A DNA stretch of 64,000 nt, taken from Hydractinia symbiolongicarpus. Taxonomy: Eukaryota; Cnidaria; Hydrozoa; Anthoathecata; Hydractiniidae. Of this stretch, positions 1 to 10,800 are shown in pieces. The notes under the pieces were generated by a model. That model was given only the letters and a program-made list of their open reading frames with translations. It was not told the DNA's origin and searched no databases. The translations under genes were made by a program, and so were the position numbers. The first letter of the stretch is position 1; every line of letters starts with the position of its first letter. The stretch is taken from NCBI RefSeq assembly GCF_029227915.1, contig NC_079877.1, positions 11,097,351 to 11,161,350 on the forward strand, given 5' to 3'.

Positions 1-314
1 TTATTGTTATGATTATTGAAAAATCTGCATAACTCTTTCTTACAACGGTAAAATTCAAGCGCAGAGATTTTGATCGTTATTAATTTGAAAGTTTTCACAG
101 GTTTAACCAGGTCATCATTTCCATTTACTTTGTCATATTGTCACCATTAGTGAAAACCAAATCAGGACGAAGTGATTTAAATGGCGCGGTTGAAGAATAA
201 CCCTCTAAATCGACTAATATGTTAAAATCATACCTTGCAGCTGTAATGTGTAGAAAAACAAGTTGTAAAGAATACTATCATGGCTCCAAATGTATCACTT
301 CTGACTTCGATGGC

Positions 315-663
315 GCCGTAGTTTAGTGGTTATCACTCTCGTCCTTTGTGCGGGAGACCGGGGTTCGATTCCCCCTTGCGGCAATTCAATATGGGCAATT
401 GAATATTACCATAGCCCTGGGTTAACCCAAGCCCTGTGAGAAAAATTGGGGAGATGGCGCACTGTGTGGGCCGTTGGATGTTGCAGGGAGTTGTCTAGCA
501 GAGCCCTGACCCTAATTGGGTTTGCGTAGCTCAAAGAGAGCATTAAATACTCCAGGACTCCCCATCAAAGCCATGGCCCCTCCTGGAAATAATAGACAGG
601 GTATATCCCTCGATATTTGTGAGGCTAGCCATGTAAAATATGCACATCTATCTATCTATCTAC
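315..663 (+). mobile_element. tRNA-derived SINE
   Basis: The head at 315-383 looks like a tRNA: a seven-pair acceptor stem including G-U pairs, an A box (TAGTTTAGTGG) and a near-consensus B box (GGTTCGATTCC). The loop where the anticodon should lie has C at position 33, and the first T-stem pair is C-C, so it is probably not a working tRNA. About 265 bp of unrelated body follows, then a TCTATCTATC tail near 649-663. Head, body and short-repeat tail are the usual plan of a tRNA-derived SINE. Confidence 0.7.
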
Positions 664-1293
664 TTACTATCACTGAACAGTTTGACAATACAAGCAGTTG
701 TGTTTGTTTTTAAAAGCATAAGTCACATCTATCACTATCGACTCTCTTCCAGCGGTGCAAATTTGATGTATTAGCTAGACAAAATACAAGTGCTTTGCGT
801 TCAAAATTGTTCAGAAAGACTGTCAAAATGATCTGAAACTTTGATGTTTAATTGACGACTGAAGTGTTTTTGTCGATTTTGTCACACTTGTCTCTGAATG
901 TTATCTTCGTTGAGAAATTTCGACTTAGTAAGATTGTAAATACCATTTATATATATCGCAGTTTTTTTAACTTTTCAGTAAATGTTTGTACTAAGGTTAC
1001 AGTGTTTAAGAAACTGCGAAACATTTTTGAAATTTAATCTGAAATTTGATGGTGGCAACGATACATATTTCCGCAAACCAGCAATAATAATAACACTAAT
1101 AATAATAGTAATAATAACAATAATAATTGTGCACAATTCAATACAAAAAGTATATAAACACACTTTGCGCAATTCTCTTGAAATAAATTAAACTGATGGG
1201 CTAACTAATTTTCTATCTGTCATTTCAGCACAGACTGCAAAAAAAGAGTTGAATTCCACCTAAAATAGAGCAAAAAGAAAAAAAAGAAGTAGC
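664..1293. other. Intergenic, no gene seen
   Basis: AT-rich sequence without a convincing exon. It holds an imperfect AAT-type microsatellite at about 1080-1130. Short open frames here read through that low-complexity DNA and were not taken as genes. Confidence 0.6.
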
Positions 1294-2522
1294 TACAGTA
1301 CAGTCCAGATGTAAGCCTACGCATACGCTCAAGTTTCACACCTTTTTCTCGGAGGCGGTAGTTGTTCGTCTTTTGTTCTTATTAATTATCTTGCCAGTCT
1401 TGTAAGTCATTAACTTGCGTGTAATAAACAAAAGATTATTGAAGAAAAAATAGCTTATTATAACTGTGCGTAACTATTGTTAAATAGTGTTAACATAACT
1501 ATTCCCAATAGCATAATTGCAAATGTTATCAACTCTATCAATGTGACATGAAGAGCCATTGTTTAATATTTTTATTAAACAAAAGGTTTGCGTGGAAACT
1601 AAATAAACTAGCGGGAAGGCATTGTTGGTTGCGCGGGTTAAATAAAGCTAATAAGCGATAGAAATTATTAAATATTAACAAAGATTGAAACTTTAATTAT
1701 GATAGAAAAGCTATTTTAGATCGCATTTTAAAAGTTTAAAAACGAAAAACAGCGATAAAAGTTTAAAAACGAAAAGTTTAAAAACGAAAAACGGCGATAG
1801 AAATGTTTTTTTAGAACGTATTTTAAAAGTTTAAAAACGAAAAACGGCAATATAAATGTTTTTTAGATCGCATTTTAAAAGTTTAAAAACGAAAAACGGC
1901 ATTAGAAATGTTTTTTTAGAACGTATTTTAAAAGTTTAAAAACGAAAAGCGGCGATAGAAATGTTTTTTTTAGATCGCATTTTAAAAGTTTAAGAACGAA
2001 GAACGGCGATAGAAAAGCTTTTTTAGATCACATTTTAAAAGTTTAATAACGAAAAGCGGCGATAGAAATGATTTTTTAGAAAGTTAAAGAACGAAGAACG
2101 TGGATAGGAAAGCTTCGTTAGATAGTGTTTTAAGTATTTAAAATGTTATCAACTCTATCAATGTAATACGGCGAGCCATTGTATGATAGTTTTATAAAAA
2201 AAAGATTTGCGCGAAAACTAAATAGACAGCGAGATGCATTGTTTAAATCTTTTAAGAGATAGAGCTGTTGCGCGTTAGAAAAAACAAAGACAATGTTTTC
2301 AACTTTTTTTTTAGATTTAGATTTTTTCTTTCTTCGGTATTAAAATTTAATTTGTTTTCTTATCTTATTGCAAAGGGATAAGTCCCGAACGTAGGGTTTT
2401 TCCGTTTGCGTTGCTAAACGTTGCTTTTTATAAAAAGAACTTTTATAAGTTTCGCATGTTAAAAAAAACGTTACTTTTGCAAGTTGAGCATACGCGTACG
2501 CTTACATCTGGACTGTACTGTA
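1294..2522. mobile_element. Terminal-inverted-repeat element with internal minisatellite
   Basis: The left end TACAGTACAGTCCAGATGTA reappears as its reverse complement at 2500-2522, and the inverted match continues with a few changes for about 40 bp. No transposase is visible, so this would be a non-autonomous DNA element. Just inside, blocks at about 1522-1632 and 2142-2243 are diverged direct repeats that bracket a minisatellite. The superfamily is not recognised and no clear target duplication was found. Confidence 0.6.
1660..2115. repeat. Minisatellite, unit about 57 bp
   Basis: Roughly seven imperfect units share the core TTTTAAAAGTTTAAAAACGA, followed by a variable AA(A/G)CGGCGATAGAAATG part and a T-rich end. 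It lies inside the inverted-repeat element at 1294-2522. The units abut with no unique spacer between them, so it is not a CRISPR array. Confidence 0.8.
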
Positions 2523-2606
2523 CATCTACTCGAAAAAATTTCTGTTTCTGTCCGTTCGGTTCTACAGATGATTTTCTTGAAGTAGAAAGTAGTCTTTAGT
2601 ATGAAA

Positions 2607-2765
2607 ACTGTTAAACCTCCTATTCCATCTGGGGTTTTCCGAACATTTTATGTCCTGACAGCATGGGACTTTTCCCCGATCAGGTGAGTCTTCCTTGATC
2701 GAGTGAGTCTCCCCCGATCGAGTGAGTCTCCCCCCCCATCGGGTGTAATCACACCATCAGGGGAT
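2607..2765. repeat. Old piggyBac-like MITE fragment plus short tandem repeats
   Basis: The start (CTATTCCATCTGGGGTTTTC, then CGAACATTTTATG) resembles the ends of the complete MITEs at 25447 and 62403. It runs into four imperfect copies of a GATCGAGTGAGTCTCCCC motif at about 2678-2755. Probably a decayed relative of that family. Confidence 0.4.
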
Positions 2766-5633
2766 TCACAACCTAACTGCCCTTGCTTGCTTCCAGACAT
2801 AATAATAAGAACAATCCTTGCAGCATGTTAGCAAGAAACAAATATATAGTATTTTACCATCTTGTTGAATGAGGGCCACATAAGCCACAAACGCCCGCAT
2901 ATATACAGGCGAGTTCGGGCGACTTTTTGAATTAAATTGACGGTTGTTCGCCGAAACTGCCCGCACTTTCCTGAACACTCCTGCTACATTCCCGAAATGC
3001 AACACCTTGTAACATAAACATGGTGGACGACAGTTGGAAGAATGCGTTTGAAGAGAAAGGAGTTAATAAAGTTTATATAGATAAGTTATTTATCAAGTGA
3101 ATCTTATTAAAAATCATAAAAAACAGTTCTTTTAAGAACTTCGCTACCAAATAGTTAGTTTATTTTAATTTTTATACTGTTTTAAAAAATTCTTCGAGTC
3201 ATTTGTAGTGAATCTTTATACGCACATGACTTCATATAAACAAAATTAGCCGGCACTTTTATCCAGCATCCCCCTTTACGAAACAATTCTTTTTCACAAG
3301 AAGTACTAAACCAGATCTGGGTAAGTCTCAAGTAAGTTGGAAGTTGCAGACTCCCTCGATCAGGTGATTACCTGGGTCGAGAACTTTGCTGTACTGCCTA
3401 AGGGGCATCTAGAAGATGGTGAGTTGGCTGGGACACCTGGAAAGAATGGTGGAGGATAAATGGAATGGGTGAAAAAGTGTAGAAACTTGATAATTCCAGA
3501 CATAAACCAAGAAATACTTGGCAGGAGGTAAGGAAAGACTTTTTGATAAAGAGGAATTACCCACCCAAAAATGCCCATTGGCAATTTGAGAACAAGATGC
3601 AATGTGCTTAAACTTTGTTTAACTGTATTGATTGATGAACTTTATGTATTACATCCTTCAATAACAGCTTAGATACCATTTTAATTTCAAAAATTAGGTA
3701 AATTAAAGACCCGTTTCCCCAACGACAGATTTCTGCACCCAAAGAAAGTCAGTAAATTTTTGTGTTTGTTGGAACAAAAAATAAGTCACTTGTTACTCCT
3801 TAACAAAGAGATTTAAACGATAAGAATGATATAAACAGACAGGTGCGGAAGACCTACGTGTCTACCGCCTTAACACGAAAATAAATACAAAATTAAATTG
3901 TTCGAAACCCGTGGTCCATAATCTAAAACGCAATCAAAAAGGTTCATCTTCTGCTGATACGAGTTGATACGTAATGACTATATTGCTTTTACTATGTTGC
4001 AGATTTGCATTTTCAATTGATTTTTATCTGACCATAATACAGAATCTCCTAGTAAGGGACAGGGCATCGAGCTCACAAGCTTCTTCTATACTTTTAACCT
4101 TAGTTAATATTTCTCGTTAACGAAAACTCTTAATAACAAGGTCCATTGCAGATAATTGTTGTGAAAAATTTGCGCCGTGGCACGTTTTAAAACCTTTAAT
4201 TAAAAACACCGCCTTGCGCTTTTGTCCTTTTTGTTTGCTGACAACATTTGCTTTTCATTTGCAAAGGAGCACAAAAAAGTAAACATGGCAGAGTTTTGAT
4301 AAGGCTGATGCGCAAGACCTCGATCATCTTGGGTCGAAAATAATGTGCTTTGTACTAACTAAAAAAGAACTTAAATACACAATAAATCTTACAACACAGC
4401 ATTATGTTTCAACGAGAGCAATTTTTTAAAAATTAGAGAGATGATTGCGGGCAAACACCTTGAAATTCTATAAAATCAATGCAAGAAATTGGTTTGAAAA
4501 GAGTAAAGAAATAACACAAGTCTCACATCTTTATTTAAAAATCACCTTTCTCAGAAAAAATTGGTTAGGGGGATAGTGTGGGCTAATCCCCCGCTTATTA
4601 AGCCAGCGAAACTAATAAAGAGGCAAAACGTAAGAGTTACAAAAACTAACGCAATCTCTTTCCCTCGTGGTTTAGTGATTGCTATTTGTCATTTCACGTT
4701 ATGGAAGGTACTAGGAGATGGTATTGGAAATTTGACGCAAATCGTTTCCTTTATCAATTACACGTTTTTTTATATATATTTTTTTTACTTGCACAGTGTA
4801 TCAAGTGTTTTTTGTATATAAATGTTATATATAAGTGTAAAGATTTAAAGAAAATTCAGAATTGGAGCATTATTAATAATCTGAACATCACAGCGGCAGT
4901 GCTCAAATACCATCAAAAACCTAACAAAAATCGAAACTTCTTACTTCAAACGTTAATTGATTTTTTTTCCAAATCTAGTGTTGATTTTACATATTATGTA
5001 AAATCATCTCAAGATTTTACTAACGAGATAGAGCGTAATACTTTGCATTGTGAGACGGCAAAATGTTACTACAGGCATAAAAATCGAAAGCAACGCAAAT
5101 GCACTTTTTATTTTAAAAATATAAATCCTAATGATCCTTCTAACAATCAAGATTTTTTTGGAGATCATTTAAGAAGATTCTTCTTTGAAACTAACAACAA
5201 GAAGTAACGTCTTTCGCACATATTTTACTTGAATTTGATACGTTTGAACTTCCGGGATCCGAGAAAATAAAACAAATCAGTCACATTCACCATATAATTT
5301 TGACACAGCACCATTACAAAAGTGTATTTATATTTAAGTATATCTAATTGCAAATTTACAATCAAAAAACGCTCCAACAATTTTTTTGTTTTAGAGTTAA
5401 GAGGCGCTAATAATAACTGCTTATCTCGGGCTATGCCGCAAAATGTTGCCAAAGGTCTAAGTTTCGACCAATCCAGTAAAGTCAGTACAATGTACCAACA
5501 GCTCTGTAACTTGAAAAAATGTAAATGCCTTATATTTTAGTATCAACTAATGCTCAATATTGCCCTTTTATACATCTAGTTCCAGCTCCTAATTACGTAC
5601 TTATGAAAATTTACAACTCTTAACAACTTTCAA
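2766..5633. other. Intergenic, no supported gene
   Basis: No conserved domain was recognised. One 173-codon frame at 4686-5207 (plus) follows a possible 3' splice site (TTGCACAG ending near 4797) and has a fairly mixed composition, but nothing links it to a family. Read as downstream flank of the minus-strand NIDO gene. Confidence 0.4.
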
Positions 5634-7821
5634 TCAACCAATATTATTCTTAAGAATAAAGTTAGTTTTTATTAATCTTCGACGGCTCGCATTTTCACCA
5701 GGGACTTTCATGCAAATTTCAATGTAATATGCGGTGATAGTGTTTATCCAAGTGAGGATGCCGCTTTCTGAATCAGCCTCTATCGCACTGACAAAAGCGT
5801 GAGGTCTGCTTAGGTATCTTGATTTGAAGTTTTGTCGTCTGCATGACACATTAATTCCCTGAGGAAATGACACAATTCCAGTTACAGCAAAGCCTTGACT
5901 TTGACCAGCAACAGCCAGGAAATTTACTGATATTGTGCTAGTGCCACTAAGCAGGAATCTTTTTCTTCCACAGATGGTAACACCAGTTGTGGTCACTCTT
6001 TGTACCCAAATAAAGGCGTACCGCAACAAATAATCACTTGATACGTCTTTACTGAGTATGCCAGTTAATTTAATGGCGGGTACCAAAGACATCCGGCGGG
6101 CGAATTTTTGTTCCACGCACACAAGTTGCCGCGATGGAAGGTGCAATAAAACGAGCCCGTAATCAATGTAAGAATTTCTCTCATATCCTCTTTGTATCGC
6201 CAAAATATTGATTGTGTAATTAGCTGGTTCAGGAGCAAGCAAGGAGTACGCTATGTTATAACTGACTTCACTTTGGTTACTTGATACCTCTTTCAAATAT
6301 GCTGAACTGGAAAACTTTCCGCTTACAATGTCAACAAAAACTGCGAAATAATCATGTACACGCAGCAAACCAAATTCATCTCCTTTTAAATAGCCAATCT
6401 TTGAATTGATAGGAACGGTAAACGATGAAGCATTTATCACAGGATTAAGGCAATTGGTTTTTGTTAAAAGATAAACCTGCCTTCCTTTAATATTAATATT
6501 TGTATCTTCCATTAGATGTCTGCTACCCGAGTGTGATAGGAATGTTCTACTTTGACAATCTGGTTCAGAGAATCCTGCAACTGCATTACTGCTTTGAAGA
6601 TTTTTATAATTAAACACAGCGTATGTGACTTCTTCATTTGTAGCGAGAACCACTTGGAAAGTATTTGTTTCCTGGCGATTCATATAACTTTTAAAATTCT
6701 CGTATGTGATAATAATGACACGCTGTGCTTTAAAGCGAGAAGAGGAAATTCTGTGAACATCTTGATTTACTTTGTTCAGCAAATGTACAGCTGTGCTTTC
6801 TCTGTAGTACAAAGCACTCCTGTTGGTCGCAATCATATCAAGAGAATATGGTGCAATCACTGGAAGGTAGAAAGGCAACTTTACTTTTCCCTTAGTTGAT
6901 TGTCTATCTGCAGTAATTATTCCGTTTGTGCTAATCTAAAAATTAGAAATTGTAATTCGTTAATTTGTTGCTTTTCTCAAGTGTTTAAAGTGTATCTTTT
7001 AAAAATAGGAATTTGAATGTGCCACAAATGTTTGTTTTGAATACTTACATAGATATCAGCTTTCATTTTGGATAAAAAGGGTATAGGCCGAGATAATATG
7101 ACATGTGCTATATGGTCATCACCAGTTGTCACACTTCTATCACCATGAAAACTACCATACGGGTACATAACTATAAAATATAGTCATCACATAAATATGG
7201 GATGGGATGCATATTTGTTTAATGTGGCGCAGATATAATATATAATATATTCATACATAAAAGATTGACAGTGTTGGCAACAGCTTACAAAAGGCAAACT
7301 TACATTTTGTAACTTAATTAATTTTTACGAGACTGTTAAAAGCGCAAATCACATTGTTTTTGGAGGCCTAGTTACAAAAAATTGTCTAGCTTCTTAACAA
7401 AGACAAATATTTTTCTTAATTTGATATGACCAAAAACACAAACTGTAATATTTATTAGGATCCGAAGTTCATATGTGAGATATTTGATGAAATAACCCTC
7501 GAAGAAGATGGATCGAGTGGAACGTGCGCGTTTTGCTACTTCCTTGCACTCGATCCATCATCTTTAAAGCACTTAGGAGTCCATTGTGTAATATACACCT
7601 AATATGTAGGTTGCTATTTGACCTGTATTGGAATAAAGATTTTTAAATAAGTATATAAAAAGTGATAATGGAGAAAATTGTATTTTCAAATTAAGAATTT
7701 CAAGTTATTTAATTCAACTGATTGTCACATTACATAGAAAAAAAATAAAACTTACCCATTTGAGGAATTGTTGTCACCGAAGACGAAGTTGCCAAAGTTA
7801 TTGATGAAAAAGACGGCGTGG
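5634..7821 (-). CDS. NIDO unit 5 and C-terminal lectin-like region (exons 14-16)
   Basis: Linker 7756-7821, first NIDO exon 7049-7170 (VMYPYGSFHGDRS) and terminal exon 5634-6935 (1302 nt including the stop). The NIDO core is followed, in place of the Ser/Thr tail, by about 270 residues. Two segments there look like repeats of one fold, with motifs such as CVEQKFARR...VTTTGVTICGRK...SVNFLAVAG and CRRQNFKSR...AYYIEICMK. The TTTG-T-I...FLAVAG pattern resembles H-type lectin domains; this is a tentative family match. Residues about 1147-1642. Confidence 0.8.
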
Positions 7822-10800
7822 CTAAAATATATCGAGCAATTGCAAACTTATCAAATAATATTAAAAAATAAAAAAAAATAAAAAAGTTTCTATTCTTGAA
7901 GATATTATTTCGGTTTGTCTGTTCAGTATTCATATTACTGTGGAAAGTTTATCATTTCTTAAACATGAAAGTTTAGTAGGCGACGTTTCAAGAGATCCTT
8001 CTCCCATCATCGGGCAAATTAAAATGATGTTGAGCATGTATTTATATAATTGCAAAGGATCGAAATTCACAAAAATTAACCAATGGTTAATTTTTATGAA
8101 TTTTGTTGCACATGTATATAAATACTTGTGCAACATCATTTTAATTTGACCGATGATGGGAGAAGGATCTCCCGAAACGTCGCCTACTAAACTATCATGT
8201 TCAAGAAATGATAAACTTTCCACAGTAAAAAGTTGCTAATAAAAAAATACTTACGCCATATTGTAGCATATACCAAGCTGGTAGACAAAACGCTTGACTT
8301 CACCGACTCAATGCTTTGAACACTTGACGAAGAAGAAATAAGCTGTGATGATATAACAGAGGATGTGCTGCAGTTGGAATCAGAAACTTGATAGACGTGT
8401 CGACCAGGAAAACCCACATTACTCGTGTACATCAAAGATTGGCTATGTGAAGCTTGCGCCAGCAACGTGTTCATGCAATTTGAATCAGAGAATCCTACCA
8501 CAGCTCCAGACGAGTGAAGCTGTTTATAGTTAAAGATAGCAAACGTCTGCGTATCATCACTAGCTAGGACAAGTTGAAATGTGTTACGCTGATACCAATA
8601 CCCACCATAATTATGATACGTGATAACAACAGCGTGTTTTGCTTGAAACTTGACTTGACTGGCTCTCCTTACATCATTGCTTGCCATTGATAACACATGA
8701 GCATCGTACGTTTCCCTGTAATACAATGGACCATCGCAGGCTGGAGAAAAATATGCCGCATATGGAGCGATAACCGGCGTATAGTACGGTATAGTTACAC
8801 TTGATCTGTCAGACGGAACATCCAGTAATATATAACCCTTTGTATCGATCTAAAATATAAAGTTTTACAGTAAAGGATTAGAACGTTGTAAAAACTAAAA
8901 CTGATAGAAAACGTTTTTACTATTATGAAATATATGTATTAACAATATCTGTACTTTTTCTGCTTCTGCGGGCATTCTGCAGAGTAATTTATTTATTTCA
9001 CAGGCTAAAAAGGTATGCACGAAATGGGATATGTACGGACCAACGACTATTTAGTGTAATTTCATTTTTACACAAGTAATGTGTTTTATATAAACGACAT
9101 TGCTTTTCTCTAGCTTGGTATCTGCCCATGATAATTTGCTTTTGATTTGTAAAAAGCTTTCTTGATACCATCAAGCTAACACTTGCGCTAGAGATTCTAA
9201 TGCAAATCATGTATGTAGGAATCTTACCTAATCATCTAGCTGTAAATCATGTAACTGTAAATCTCCTTAAGATCTTTCAAAAAAAACTTACGTATAAACT
9301 TGATTTCATCTTTCCAAATAAAGGCATCTGTTGTGATAAAGATAGCGAATACACAGATTGGTAATTGTTTACTATGCTTCTATCTCCAAAGAAACTTCCG
9401 TACGGATATAACACTAAATCAGAACGCTAGTTAATAATAAACACCTTTTATTTTGTCTTGCAAATCTGGAAGGATACTCCTGGTTCTATGCTTACAAGAT
9501 CCTGCATTTTTAAGGCTTTTGAGGTGTACCGTTTAATTAAAACATGTTAATTAAAAAATGATACAAAATACAATAACTTAAAAAAAAAAATAATAAAATA
9601 TAATAAGGTACATATGACGTGACCTTTGTAGTGTACAACTTTTCCCAATTTTTTCTCATATATTCACATGAAAAAATTAAGTCCTTCACTCATGAAAGAT
9701 CAAATTGTCTGATATTTTAAAATTGTTAAGAATTTTCTATAAAAGGGTTGTTATGCTGATCTATCACACTCATTAAAACGTATTAAAAATCTTTTCGTAA
9801 TATGTAGGTTTTAGAATTTTAAGAAGTTACCTTCTTTCGGGACTGGAGAAGGGGTGGGCGTTACCATTGTTGAAGTGACCATAACAGAAGATGTTGCTGA
9901 AAAAAAGAAATTTGGGTGAACACGATAATATTATAAAGTTCTAACATAGTAAATGTTTACAAAAGTTGCGTAAAATGTTTGTACACGCGCCAATTTTTGT
10001 AAGTAGCTAAAAAATCGAGATCTTATGGTGTTGAAATTATTATATTGAAATTCCTGTAGATTTCTCGAAAGCATAAGTTCCAAAATGCACTGGCACTGAA
10101 TTGTGTTATTAATTTCGCTTTTTTAAAACGGCTTCACCAACGAATATTTTGTTTTCAAATGGATTTAATTGATTTCTGTGCTCTGTTGTGTATATGATGT
10201 TTACATGAGTGCGCATGTCAGTTCTTCACATGGCAAAAGTGATCTGTGCAGAAAAAATAAAATTGAGAAAATCCTATTCTAAGAACAACACCTATTTGTT
10301 TATCAAGCTTTTGAATAAAATAATTGTTCAATCTTATACTCTCAATTCAATGTATCTAAACTGACTTTAAAACCTTTCTTTTTAATTAACGAAGCCATTG
10401 CATTGCACTTTTATGTTTAAGGCCTTATATCCTGGAAACGACTGGAAATAAGTGACGTGATCTTCTACGTGGGTAACTAGGGACCACCGAGGGCCAAATT
10501 GGCTAAGTTACCCAAAGCTAGGTCATACTAGCCATTTCGAAGCAGACAGGTTGATGACGTCATTGAAGTACCGTCATTGAAGTAAATCCAAAACCTCTTC
10601 AACTGTTTGTCAAAAGTGCACTATCCTAACATTTTTTCCATCAGTGTCTAAAGCTTTACACAATAGAGTCAACAGGTGAAAAAATTTATCTTGATCAGCT
10701 TTTAAAGCTGTACGCATTGGAAACAACGATCAAATAAATTTCTAAATATTTTTGTGTATGGACGGGTCATTGTTTACGTCAGCAAAATTCAGATGACGGA

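Noticed and set aside
315-383. Functional tRNA gene
   Set aside because: Wrong base at position 33, a T-stem mismatch and a SINE body with simple-repeat tail immediately downstream.
1660-2115. CRISPR array
   Set aside because: Repeats abut without unique spacers, and the genome is eukaryotic.
4686-5207. 173-codon plus-strand ORF as a gene
   Set aside because: No domain, low-complexity start and no partner exons; kept only as a remark in the gap entry.
5634-6878. IgGFc-binding-protein N-terminal domain
   Set aside because: First impression, but the motif order (YPYG, TNG, APY, YYRE, NTFQ, FNY, SN(V/M)G) fits NIDO better.
7930-8223. Small proteins sharing SLSFLEHDSLVGD
   Set aside because: Translations of the Penelope terminal repeat, also seen at 17807 and 20343; no independent coding signal.
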